This document shows positions 55,218 through 63,759 of a DNA stretch of 64,000 bases, piece after piece. The translations under genes and the position numbers were made by a program. This DNA comes from Arthrobacter pullicola (GTDB lineage: Bacteria; Actinomycetota; Actinomycetes; Actinomycetales; Micrococcaceae), in contig NZ_JACSQC010000001.1 of NCBI RefSeq assembly GCF_014836875.1, positions 186,001 to 250,000 of the forward strand. Direction: 5' to 3'. A model generated the notes under the pieces. The model was not told where the DNA came from, did no database searches, and worked only from the letters and a program-made list of their open reading frames with translations. Positions within the stretch are counted from its first letter, which is position 1. Every line of letters begins with the position of its first letter.

Positions 55218-56180
55218 ATGGGTTTCTTCGACACGATACTGTTCCCCTTCAAGTGGGTGGTGTCATGGATCATGTGGATCTTCCACGAGGGATTCGTTTT
55301 CCTCGGGATGGATGCCGCATCGGGTTGGACCTGGACGCTGTCCATCATCGGCTTGGTGATCGTTATCCGGGCCGCCCTGATTCCTGTCTTCGTCAAGCAG
55401 ATCAAGGCCCAGCGCGGTATGCAGTCGCTGCAGCCGGACCTGCGTAAGCTCCAGCAGAAGTACAAGGGCAAGACCGATCAGCTCTCGCGCCAGGCAATGA
55501 CGCAGGAGCAGATGGCGCTCTACAAGAAGCACGGGACCAACCCGTTCGCAGCCTGCCTGCCGATGCTGATCCAGATGCCGTTCTTCTTCGCCTTGTTCCA
55601 GGTGCTCAACGGTGTCTCGAATGCCAGCGCGGGCGGTGAGGGCATCGGAGCGCTCACACCGGATGCCATCCGCCAGTTCGACGAGGCAACCATCCTCGGC
55701 GCACCGCTGTCCTCGTCGCTGCTTCACGGCTTCGGCACCGAGGGCCACACTGCCGTCATTGTCCTCTCGATCATCATGATCATCGCCATGACCGCTTCGC
55801 AGTTCATTACGCAGAAGCAGATCATGTCGAAGAACATGTCCGAAGAGGCGCTGCAGAGCCCGTTCATGCGCCAGCAGAAGATGATGCTCTACGTACTGCC
55901 GCTCGTCTTCGGCATTGGCGGCATCAACTTCCCCATCGGTGTCCTCATCTACTGGACCACCACCAACCTGTGGACCATGGCTCAGCAGTTCTTCGTTATC
56001 CGCCGGATGCCCACGCCCGGTTCCCCCGCTGCCAAGGCCCTGGCCGAGAGGCGTGCCCGAAAGGGCCTGCCGATGGTTCCGCTGCTGGGCGAGAAGAAAT
56101 CCGAACCGGTTGAAGAAGTCCCCGTATCCGCCAAGGCACAGCGCCAGCAGCCCCAGCGCAAGAACAGGAAGAAAAGATGA
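55218..56180 (+). CDS. yidC: Membrane protein insertase YidC/Oxa1
   Basis: A 320-residue insertase of the Gram-positive five-helix type. It shows the N-terminal helix, TLSIIGLVIVIRAALIPVFV with the conserved arginine that faces the hydrophilic groove, a cytoplasmic helical hairpin (LRKLQQKYKGKTDQLSRQAM), CLPMLIQMPFFFALFQVL and INFPIGVLIYWTTTNLWTM. The tail is Lys/Arg/Gln-rich (QRQQPQRKNRKKR), as expected for ribosome contact. It overlaps jag by four bases. Confidence 0.98.
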   Translation: MGFFDTILFPFKWVVSWIMWIFHEGFVFLGMDAASGWTWTLSIIGLVIVIRAALIPVFVKQIKAQRGMQSLQPDLRKLQQKYKGKTDQLSRQAMTQEQMALYKKHGTNPFAACLPMLIQMPFFFALFQVLNGVSNASAGGEGIGALTPDAIRQFDEATILGAPLSSSLLHGFGTEGHTAVIVLSIIMIIAMTASQFITQKQIMSKNMSEEALQSPFMRQQKMMLYVLPLVFGIGGINFPIGVLIYWTTTNLWTMAQQFFVIRRMPTPGSPAAKALAERRARKGLPMVPLLGEKKSEPVEEVPVSAKAQRQQPQRKNRKKR

Positions 56181-56713
56181 GCACTGAGCACGTCGAAGAG
56201 TCCGTTGAAGAACTGCCGGAGCCTGCTGAGGGCGGGGCACCGGGACGCCTGGAGGAAGAAGGCGACGTCGCCGCCGACTACCTGGAAGAGCTGCTGGACA
56301 TTGCCGACATCGATGGCGATATCGACATCGAAGTACGCAGCGGGCGAACTTATATTTCCGTGGTCTCCGAAGAAGGAGACGACTCCGGGCTGCAGTCACT
56401 GGTGGGTCAGGACGGAGAAGTCCTCGAAGCCCTCCAGGAGCTCACCCGGCTCTCCGTGCTGACAGCCACGGACAACCGCTCCCGCCTGGTTCTGGACATC
56501 TCCGGGTACCGCAAGGAGCGCAGCGAGGAACTGCACCGGATTGCCGAAGACGCGGTTTCCCGGGCAAAGACCTCCGGCAAGGACATCGCGCTGGCTCCGA
56601 TGAGCGCCTACGAGCGGAAGATTGTCCACGACGCAGTTGCAGAACTCGGCCTCATCAGCGAGTCCGAGGGCGAAGGGCCTTCCCGCCACATTGTGGTCTC
56701 CCTCGATTCCTAG
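56177..56713 (+). CDS. jag: KhpB/Jag RNA-binding protein (KH and R3H domains)
   Basis: A 178-residue cytoplasmic protein. An acidic N-terminal segment is followed by a Jag-type KH domain (about 35-110; SLVGQDGEVLEALQELTRL replaces the usual GxxG loop region) and an R3H domain (about 110-178; LAPMSAYERKIVHDAVAE and SEGEGPSRHIVVSL). KhpB binds RNA with KhpA and affects cell elongation and division in Gram-positives. The ATG overlaps the yidC stop. The classical N-terminal Jag_N domain is missing, as in other actinobacteria. Confidence 0.94.
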   Translation: MSTEHVEESVEELPEPAEGGAPGRLEEEGDVAADYLEELLDIADIDGDIDIEVRSGRTYISVVSEEGDDSGLQSLVGQDGEVLEALQELTRLSVLTATDNRSRLVLDISGYRKERSEELHRIAEDAVSRAKTSGKDIALAPMSAYERKIVHDAVAELGLISESEGEGPSRHIVVSLDS

Positions 56714-56764
56714 GCCTGCAGGCCGGAATATCCCTCAGACTCGCTAAGACAAGGATCTGTTTTC

Positions 56765-57394
56765 GTGGTTGAAATTACGCCTGCCGAGCATGCTGCAGCG
56801 GTCAGGGTATTCGGTTCCCGGCTGCCGCTGGCTGAGCGCTATGTGGAGCACCTGGCCACATCCGGCATGGAACGAGGGCTGCTGGGCCCGCGCGAAGTTC
56901 CTCGCCTGTGGAGCCGGCACGTGTTGAACTGTGCCGTTGTCGCTGATCTGATTCCGGACTCAAGCAAGGTGGCCGACGTCGGTTCCGGTGCCGGCCTTCC
57001 GGGGCTCTGCCTGGCGATCGCCCGGCCGGATCTGCACATGACGCTGATCGAGCCACTGGAGCGCCGGGTCACCTGGCTCAACGAGGTTGTTGAAGACCTG
57101 GGGATGGACAACGTAAAGGTCATCCGCGGACGCGCCGAACAGGTGGTCGGGAAGGTCACGGTCGACGTCGTCACGGCGCGGGCCGTTTCGGCCCTGTCCG
57201 GTCTTGCCGGGCTGACCATTCCGCTGCTGCAGGGCCGCGGCGAGGTGCTGGCCATCAAGGGCCGCAGCGCTGCAGAAGAGATCGAAAAGGCCGCCAAGCA
57301 GATCCGCAAGCTCGGTGGGAAGGAAACCTCAGTTGTGACGGCTGGGGAGGACGTGCTGGAAGAACACACCACGGTCGTCCGGATCGTGGTTTAG
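56765..57394 (+). CDS. rsmG: 16S rRNA (guanine-527-N7) methyltransferase RsmG
   Basis: A 209-residue SAM-dependent enzyme that methylates G527 of 16S rRNA; loss gives low-level streptomycin resistance. SAM motif I is VADVGSGAGLPGLCLAIARP, motif II MTLIEPLERRVTWLNEVVED, and VVTARAVSALSGLAGLTIPL closes the core. GTG start at 56765; no strong ribosome site, though AAGGA lies ten bases before. Last gene of the rpmH operon, followed by a small terminator. Confidence 0.96.
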   Translation: MVEITPAEHAAAVRVFGSRLPLAERYVEHLATSGMERGLLGPREVPRLWSRHVLNCAVVADLIPDSSKVADVGSGAGLPGLCLAIARPDLHMTLIEPLERRVTWLNEVVEDLGMDNVKVIRGRAEQVVGKVTVDVVTARAVSALSGLAGLTIPLLQGRGEVLAIKGRSAAEEIEKAAKQIRKLGGKETSVVTAGEDVLEEHTTVVRIVV

Positions 57395-57416
57395 GAACTC
57401 AACGCGTTGTGTACAT

Positions 57417-57438
57417 ACCCCGGTCGATCCGGGGTTTT
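57417..57438 (+). terminator. Terminator between rsmG and parA
   Basis: ACCCCGG (57417-57423) pairs with CCGGGGT (57429-57435) around five bases, followed by TTT. It would separate the rpmH-rsmG operon from parAB. Confidence 0.65.
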
Positions 57439-57500
57439 GGCGGGGCAGCCGATAGGCTGGTGGCAGTAATGCCTTATGTTGTGAAAGTGAGCATGTCCAG

Positions 57501-58637
57501 GTGAGTGTGCGCGATTCTGCCGCAAAACGAATTCCCCCCTTTGCTGCGCTGGGTTCTGCCTTCTCATCCACGTTTTCAAGGAATCAACCCGAAAAAGTTG
57601 CAGAACCACAGCCGCCCTTGCCTGTTTCACGTGAAACAGGACATGCTGTTGCAACATTGTCTGCCGGCGCATCCCATGTGCCTGTTTCCGAGACCAGCGA
57701 AGGTGGTGTAGCCGGCCAGGCGGTCGTTCCGTCCGAGTCGGTAGACGTTATGGACCTGATGGATGAAAGCACCCCACTGGCCCGCGAGCTTGCCAGTGAA
57801 AACCGGCGCCGCGAACGGCTCCGCGGACGCGTACTTCCGCGTCCGGCCGAAACCCGCGTTATGACGGTCAGCAACCAGAAGGGCGGCGTGGGTAAAACCA
57901 CCACCACCGTTAATCTTGCGGCTGCCCTGGCATCGGCCGGATTGAACGTGCTGGTTATCGACATTGACCCGCAGGGAAATGCCTCGACCGCCCTTGGCAT
58001 CGACCACCGCGCAGAGGTTGAGAGCATCTACGATGTGCTCATTGATGATCTGCCGCTGGGCAGGGTGGTTGCCCAGTGCCCGGACATCCAGAATCTGATC
58101 TGCGCGCCTGCAACGATCCACCTGGCCGGAGCAGAAATTGAACTTGTCTCGTTGGTTGCCCGGGAGCAGCGCCTCCGCCGAGCCATTGACGTGTACGCAG
58201 CTGAACGCAAAAAAGCCGGGGAAGAACGCCTGGACTACATCTTCATCGACTGCCCGCCGAGCCTTGGTCTGCTGACCGTCAACGCCTTTGTGGCTGCGAA
58301 GGAAGTCCTGATTCCCATCCAGTGTGAGTACTACGCGCTTGAGGGCCTCAGCCAGCTGCTGAAGAACATTGAGATGATCCAGAAGCACCTGAACGCCGAT
58401 TTGGTTGTTTCCACCATCCTGCTCACCATGTACGACGGGCGCACCAACCTGGCCGCACAGGTAGCTGCCGAGGTCCGTGAACACTTTCCCCAGCAGGTTC
58501 TGTCTGCTGTAGTGCCGCGCTCCGTGCGTATCTCTGAGGCTCCCAGCTACCAGCAGACGGTGATGACGTACGACCCGTCCTCCACAGGCGCCCTGTCCTA
58601 CCTCGAGGCCGCGGCTGAGATCGCCCAGCGTTCTTAG
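57501..58637 (+). CDS. parA: Chromosome partitioning ATPase ParA
   Basis: A 378-residue Walker-type ATPase that moves ParB-bound origins. The deviant Walker A is KGGVGKTTTTVNLA (from residue 127), the second motif is IDIDPQGNASTALG and Walker B is DYIFIDCPPSLGLLTVN. The first 115 residues are a low-complexity extension not found in minimal ParA; it contains P-V-S-R-E-T (41-46), which is the translation of a perfect parS site in the gene. GTG 57501 is the furthest start; ATG codons near residues 84-88 are alternatives, but the parS-coded stretch matches that in ParB, supporting the long form. Confidence 0.93.
   Translation: MSVRDSAAKRIPPFAALGSAFSSTFSRNQPEKVAEPQPPLPVSRETGHAVATLSAGASHVPVSETSEGGVAGQAVVPSESVDVMDLMDESTPLARELASENRRRERLRGRVLPRPAETRVMTVSNQKGGVGKTTTTVNLAAALASAGLNVLVIDIDPQGNASTALGIDHRAEVESIYDVLIDDLPLGRVVAQCPDIQNLICAPATIHLAGAEIELVSLVAREQRLRRAIDVYAAERKKAGEERLDYIFIDCPPSLGLLTVNAFVAAKEVLIPIQCEYYALEGLSQLLKNIEMIQKHLNADLVVSTILLTMYDGRTNLAAQVAAEVREHFPQQVLSAVVPRSVRISEAPSYQQTVMTYDPSSTGALSYLEAAAEIAQRS
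57623..57638. other. parS site 1 (inside parA)
   Basis: TGTTTCACGTGAAACA, a perfect ParB-binding palindrome, extended to 20 bp (57621-57640). It is in coding frame and reads V-S-R-E-T. Confidence 0.95.
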
Positions 58638-58738
58638 ACACCCCCTCAGGGTTGCCGGGGGATCCTGCCGGCGAACCGTAGAATACTCTCACAATCAATC
58701 CATGCCGCTTGCTGTGTGCATAAGGGAAGGACTTACCC

Positions 58739-60079
58739 ATGACCGAGAAGCGTCGGGGTTTGGGCCGGGGTCTGGGCGCGTTGATTCCCAGTACGGCTTC
58801 TGAGACAACTGAAACCGCGCAGGAATCACGATCCGGCAGGCCCGTAGATCTGTTCTTCGCCGCGGCGAGCGATGAGGTGGCTCCCGGACGTGCAGGCGGC
58901 AGCCGACGCGGAGCGGGCATCAATAAGGATGCGCTCCGGGCACCCGTGCCGAAAAAGACTTCAGCACGCTCAGCAGCAGGCCGCTCGTCCACTGCGCGGG
59001 CCAAGGCCGCTGAAGCTGCCGAAGCGCCCGGCGCCGCAGGAGGATCCTCTGCGCCGTCCAAGGAGGCAGCGGAGGCCCCCAAGAAGCCCGTGAAGCGGCC
59101 TGCTGCGGCATCCCAGCAGCGGCCGCCCTCCCAGCCCGCGGCAGAGCCGTCTGAGCCCTCAGAGGAAACACCGGCACCGGTGGAACCGGCGCCCAGCGAG
59201 GTACTTCCAGCGTCAGAAGCCTCCGCAAATGATGTTTCACGTGAAACGCTTCTGGAAGTGCCCGGCGCACGGTTTGCCGAACTGCCGATTGATTCCATTC
59301 ACCCCAACCGCAAACAGCCGCGCAGTGTCTTCGACGAAGAAGACATGTCAGAGCTGGTGCACTCCATCCGGGAAATCGGCGTCCTGCAGCCCATCGTGGT
59401 CCGCCCGTCTGCCGAGGGCGATCCTGAGCACCCCTATGAACTCGTTATGGGTGAGCGCCGTTGGCGTGCCAGCCGCGAGGCCGGCCTTGATTTCGTTCCG
59501 GCAATTGTCCGCTCCACCCAGGACGTGGACCTGCTCCGAGACGCGCTTCTGGAGAACCTGCACCGGAGTCAACTGAATCCGCTAGAAGAAGCTGCTGCAT
59601 ATCAGCAGTTGCTGGATGACTTTGAATGCTCGCACGAGGAACTGGCCGAGCGGATTGGACGCTCGCGTCCACAGATATCCAACACTCTCCGGTTGATGAA
59701 GCTTCCCCCACTCGTGCAGCGTCGTTTGGCAGCCGGCGTCTTGTCAGCTGGCCACGCCCGCGCGCTCCTGGGACTCAATGACCCTGCGGAAATGGAGAAG
59801 CTGGCGCAGAAAATCGTCGCTGAGGGCATGTCTGTTCGGGCGACCGAGGAGGTCGTTTCGCTTTCCGACGGTCTCCGCCGCCCCGCGAAGGAGGCTAAGC
59901 CGAAGGTGGGTGCCCGACATGAGCGCCTGGACTATTTCGCCAATTCCCTCTCGGATCGCCTTGATACCAGCGTGAAGATCACTTTGGGAGCCCGGAAGGG
60001 CAAGGTAAGCATCGAATTTGCGAGCGTTGAAGACCTGAACCGGATCATGGGAGTTTTGAATCCTGCACCTACGGAGTAA
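58739..60079 (+). CDS. parB: Chromosome partitioning CTPase/DNA-binding protein ParB
   Basis: A 446-residue centromere-binding protein. It opens [19 protein letters not shown] (conserved ParA-stimulating end), then has a long Ala/Pro/Ser-rich disordered region to about residue 180. The ParB/Srx CTP-binding domain follows ([30 protein letters not shown]), then the helix-turn-helix [20 protein letters not shown], and the C-terminal dimer domain ([20 protein letters not shown]). The disordered region carries D-V-S-R-E-T (165-170), encoded by a parS site. It starts 101 bases after parA; a parS palindrome ends the transcript. Confidence 0.97.
   Translation: MTEKRRGLGRGLGALIPSTASETTETAQESRSGRPVDLFFAAASDEVAPGRAGGSRRGAGINKDALRAPVPKKTSARSAAGRSSTARAKAAEAAEAPGAAGGSSAPSKEAAEAPKKPVKRPAAASQQRPPSQPAAEPSEPSEETPAPVEPAPSEVLPASEASANDVSRETLLEVPGARFAELPIDSIHPNRKQPRSVFDEEDMSELVHSIREIGVLQPIVVRPSAEGDPEHPYELVMGERRWRASREAGLDFVPAIVRSTQDVDLLRDALLENLHRSQLNPLEEAAAYQQLLDDFECSHEELAERIGRSRPQISNTLRLMKLPPLVQRRLAAGVLSAGHARALLGLNDPAEMEKLAQKIVAEGMSVRATEEVVSLSDGLRRPAKEAKPKVGARHERLDYFANSLSDRLDTSVKITLGARKGKVSIEFASVEDLNRIMGVLNPAPTE
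59233..59248. other. parS site 2 (inside parB)
   Basis: TGTTTCACGTGAAACG, core TTTCACGTGAAA perfect. In coding frame, reading V-S-R-E-T in the same phase as in parA. Confidence 0.93.
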
Positions 60080-60089
60080 TCCGTTCCGG

Positions 60090-60125
60090 AAAGGCCGCCT
60101 GTTTCACGTGAAACAGGCGGCCTTT
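60090..60125. terminator. 36-bp perfect palindrome: parB terminator with parS at its centre
   Basis: AAAGGCCGCCTGTTTCAC at 60090-60107 is followed with no spacer by its exact reverse complement to 60125. The middle 16 bases (60100-60115) are a perfect parS. It starts 11 bases after the parB stop and ends in TTT, so it can form a terminator hairpin as RNA and a ParB nucleation site as DNA. Confidence 0.85.
60100..60115. other. parS site 3 (after parB)
   Basis: TGTTTCACGTGAAACA, identical to the consensus, at the centre of the 36-bp palindrome. Confidence 0.96.
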
Positions 60126-60323
60126 CTGCTTCTTGACACTCCGGAGCTTAGCTGGGCACCTCTGTGTGCAGAGATGTCGAGCGGGTCGTAAGACCATGTC
60201 GGTCCTGGGTGCGATCGGTTTCTGTCCACTAATGACCAGATTTTGCCATTCGAATCCCACTGGAAGGCAACCAGAATTTCTCTGGAAGTGGATTCAGTAC
60301 TCCCGTACGTCAGTACCTTCTGT

Positions 60324-60339
60324 CGTTTCACGTGAAACA
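60324..60339. other. parS site 4
   Basis: CGTTTCACGTGAAACA; 12-base core perfect, one outer base differs from the full palindrome. Confidence 0.93.
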
Positions 60340-60906
60340 TGGACGCGACTTGCCACTGGGGGGCATGGTTGTTGGGCTCAGCTGAATGTGGTTCTTGCGC
60401 GGGGATGTGCTGGGCTCGGCACACCACGTTCTGTATGCATTGCAGGTCCGGTGCGGATCTCAAGCCATAGTGTTGGGCACGTCCCACTAGTGCTCGTGCT
60501 TGAAGGACGCGTTCCTGGCCAGATGACCGTGTGGTCATGGCTGGAGCACACGGACGGTCCGAAGTCAGCGGATGCACAACCGAAAGAAGCTTCATTTGCT
60601 CGGAGGCGGAGGCGATGGGGGGCGAGGGGCATGCGAGGGGGCCAAAGAATAAGAACGAGAATAAGAAGCGGGAAGCAATCAGCCGTGGTGCCGTTGGGAA
60701 GGGATCATGGTGCTGGCGTGTTTAGCTTTAACGTAGACAATGAGCTCATCTTGCTGGCCAGCCGCTGACTTACGTCTTGCATCCAAGCCCCCCAGGTCTC
60801 GGCCGCTTAGCCCCGCTCGCCGGCAGCACTTCGATTACCGATAATAGGGTTCATTCGGGTTCAGTGTGATGGTCACTGGTCTGTCTACTCATGTGTTTCG
60901 ATGCAC

Positions 60907-60922
60907 TGTTTCACGTGAAACC
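60907..60922. other. parS site 5
   Basis: TGTTTCACGTGAAACC; core perfect, last base off. Confidence 0.93.
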
Positions 60923-61272
60923 TGATCCCAACCACTCACGAAAGGGACAGGACTATGCGGATACGTAGAGGTTAGCGGTACCTGAGTCAGCGCCGACTCT
61001 GGGAACGAAAATGAGCGCTTGCCTTAGAAGCGGAGTGTTCCGTGCATCCACCCATAATGATAGATAAACACCGAACATTAATGAAAGACGCTTGTCGTGA
61101 ACTCTGTGGGTGCCAGGTAGCCCCCTCGGGAGGGAAAACCTTCACACAGCTGCCGCGTATGAGATTTCAGCCAATAGATAGAGGGTCGGCAAAAAGCCGA
61201 GGTCCTGATGGCGAGTCCCGCTCGGGGCTATCTCCCCAATTTTGCGGCCTGAATGACAGCACTGTGCCGTTC

Positions 61273-61288
61273 CGTTTCACGTGAAACA
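61273..61288. other. parS site 6
   Basis: CGTTTCACGTGAAACA; same form as site 4. Confidence 0.93.
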
Positions 61289-61721
61289 CGCATCCTCCGG
61301 TGCTGGTGCGGCGTAGTGCAGGGCGTAGTACAGCACGGCCGGCCTGACCTGATTGACTGTGCGCGACCTTGGGAACGGGAGCAGCGGATCACCAGATTCC
61401 ACAGGGTTCTCAGCGCAGTAGACGCCCAGGCACTTGTCTATAAAAGCTCAACTCATTGTGTCGCGCGTAAATAGAGTTGTTGGCGTTGCGGTTCAATGAA
61501 CAGCCATCAGCGACGTGACGCATTCACCTTGATGGGGAGGGCTCACCGTTCACACAAGGTGCCCCCGGACCAGTCACCGCTTGCCTGGTCCACAGTGCCC
61601 TCTTGAGGGTCCCGGGTGGGTACCGTCTAGGCATACTCCTGCGGTTCGCCGCCTACGGTTTCTGTTTTTCGGCACCATGATTTAGTTCTGTGGCTTCGCT
61701 GAGCAGGGCAGGGCAGAGATA

Positions 61722-61822
61722 TGCAGAGCAGAGATAAGCAGGGGCCGAGCAGAGTTAAGCAGGGCCGAGCAGAGATAAGCAGGGCCGAGCAGAGGTGAGC
61801 AAGGCCGAGCAGTGCTCAGCTG
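61722..61822. repeat. 20-bp tandem repeat
   Basis: Four adjoining units of exactly 20 bases (61743-61822) based on GGCCGAGCAGAGTTAAGCAG, with a degenerate fifth unit upstream (61722-61741) set off by one base, and further AGCAGGGCAGGG motifs before that. Units two to four carry increasing substitutions. No open frame uses them. Lies 60 bases before parS site 7. Confidence 0.85.
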
Positions 61823-61881
61823 GGGCGCCGCTTTGGCTCAAGGGGCGGGGCGTCGTCCTCTGGGCATGAGGATTTGCCCTC

Positions 61882-61897
61882 GGTTTCACGTGAAACA
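61882..61897. other. parS site 7
   Basis: GGTTTCACGTGAAACA; core perfect. Confidence 0.93.
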
Positions 61898-62158
61898 TTG
61901 TCGTGCTGGGTTCAGGCCCCTTCCCGTGGACCGGAACTAGCCACCTAAGGCCGGGTGCTACAACCCCGCGCTGACAAACTCGTCAAGGTCGCTGTCCTTC
62001 TACTTCAAATTCGCCGGAACCGGAATCCATTTCAAGGAAGGTTCGCGGTTTACTCGCTGCGGACGTTCGTTGTCGAAGGGCCCTGAATTCGATCCCCATT
62101 TGCTGACCACCACACGTAACACTCAGGTGGAAGCGCAGAGTCTCACTGAGCGGGCACA

Positions 62159-62174
62159 GGTTTCACGTGAAACA
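62159..62174. other. parS site 8
   Basis: GGTTTCACGTGAAACA; identical to site 7. Confidence 0.93.
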
Positions 62175-63114
62175 CCTTGTAGCAGCATCGCAGTTTCTAG
62201 GGGCCATGCACTGTCAAAGTGGGATGGAAACGGTGATCGACTTGATACTGAGAGGAGGCCAAGAGGCCAGGAGGCGAGGAGGTGGCCGGCTTGGAGGTAG
62301 GGGGCATGCGGTGAGGGTGATACCAGTTGGTAGTCCCCTCTGACTTCCGTGATCCCCGGCGGGCACCGGTGGGGCGTCGTCCTCACGACTGGCGAGGCGT
62401 TGGGATGCTGCGGACGCTTATCTCCGCGTCAGGCGCGAAGGAGTCTCTGAAACGGCGGATTCGGCATAAGCCATTACCTTGCGGTGGGCACTCTTGAGAT
62501 AGGTGTTGGATTCCCCCGGGGGAAATGGTCGGGTTGATCTCATGGGTAACCAACCAGGATCAGCCCCGTGTTTGGGATCAGCCTACGCATGGGCTCCTTG
62601 CCGGCCAGCTCATGACCAGCAGTGTGCATGCCAAGGTTCTGCGTAACAGCGGGGGGAAGGTGACCAGGGGTATGGAGGTCCTTTGTGGTCCCAGCCTCAT
62701 TGCAGGTGGTTCCCCGGGCGGAGTGCATCGGGGGAAGTGTTTCCGTACCGGCCGCCCCAGGTCTATCGGATAGTGGCGAAAGGGGTTGCCGTCATGGTCC
62801 GGCGCAAGCATCCCTATTCACTCGCTCTGCCAGGCTGGGGGCCCGGGCGGACACGCTGAAATTTGATCACGGTGGCAGCCGCGCACCCCACGCCGCGACA
62901 TGCAAGGACATGCCCACGCATTATCAACGCTGTCCGCTGCGCCGGCGAAACATCACACAAAAAGCGTGCGAATACCGGCAGTCGTTGTGAGAGTGCCTCG
63001 GGTGCGGACGGCGAGCAGTAGGAGAGGGGGCAGCGAAGATCGGACTGTTCCGCGGCCCAGGCTGCCCATCGCCACAGAGGGCGGATTCCGTGAACGGCTG
63101 TGCCCAATCAAAAG

Positions 63115-63142
63115 CGCTGTGGTTTCACGTGAAACCACAGCG
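63115..63142. repeat. 28-bp perfect palindrome centred on parS site 9
   Basis: CGCTGTGGTTTCAC (63115-63128) is followed by its exact reverse complement (63129-63142). The middle 16 bases, 63121-63136, are the ninth parS (GGTTTCACGTGAAACC). Unlike the palindrome after parB there is no gene just upstream to terminate. Confidence 0.9.
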
Positions 63143-63710
63143 TGCGACAGCAGGCTATTTACGCCGGGATGCGACCATAGCCGAAGGTGTTTCCGTAGCT
63201 AACTGGTTGCCTACCTGAAAGTGAACGGAGACTCCGCGCGGTGCGGGAACGTCCTTCAGGCAGGTCCGCGGATATGGCGATGACTCGGCAGGCCAATCCT
63301 GCAAGGCTCTGCTCGCCTGGTGGGTTGGCCGGTGGCACGGAATGGACAGTGCTGTGGTCGATGGAGGTGTGGGCTGCGCGGTTATTGGTGCCGAGTCCGA
63401 ATACTCCGTACTGACCACACGTTCCCCGATGACCAGACCGGTAGGCGGATCAGATGATTTCTATTTGTTGTCCGCGCGCAGCGGTTTCGATCAACCGATG
63501 GTAACGCCAGGTTTCCATTGAAGTTGGCTTGTTCGCTGGTGCTCACGCCAAGGACCAGTGCGAATGCCTCATAGAGGCCGGCGCCGCGGGTCGCCGGGGA
63601 TCAGACCACTCCGCAGCAGATCAGTGATCGGCACGAAGTTGTGTTCATGAGCGACACCAAAAGCTGTTGCTCATGCATTGGGGCGTGGTGGTTTTCCGGA
63701 TGAAACGCAA

Positions 63711-63744
63711 AGAGGGCGGGTCCCCGAATGGAAACCCGCCCTCT
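63711..63744 (-). terminator. Terminator after the ABC substrate-binding protein gene
   Basis: AGAGGGCGGGT (63711-63721) pairs exactly with ACCCGCCCTCT (63734-63744) around 12 bases; the minus transcript then reads TTTGCGTTT. It lies 16 bases past the stop at 63760. Confidence 0.85.
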
Positions 63745-63759
63745 GAACTGGAAGGTCAG

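Larger units (their letters stand above)
60126..63705. other. Gene desert with parS array
   Basis: About 3.6 kb with no reading frame I accept as a gene on either strand. Frames up to 211 codons exist (for example around 60.1-60.8 kb), but they lack ribosome sites, recognisable motifs and the third-position G/C bias of neighbouring genes. It contains six parS sites besides the one in the terminator palindrome, a 20-bp tandem repeat, and many short direct repeats. Its base composition looks less G/C-rich than the rest. No transposase, integrase or tRNA remnant was recognised. The region probably serves as centromere-like DNA for ParB loading. Confidence 0.7.

Noticed and set aside
60104-60768. 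Frames of 211 codons (plus) and 163 codons (minus) after parB
   Set aside because: Both strands are open in the same place without ribosome sites or motifs, and they include parS sites; more likely chance frames in non-coding DNA.
61722-61822. CRISPR array
   Set aside because: Units adjoin with no unique spacers, are only 20 bases long, and no cas genes are present.
62070-63418. Several 60-100 codon frames in the parS desert
   Set aside because: No homology recognised, mixed strands, no codon-bias pattern, and parS palindromes inside them.
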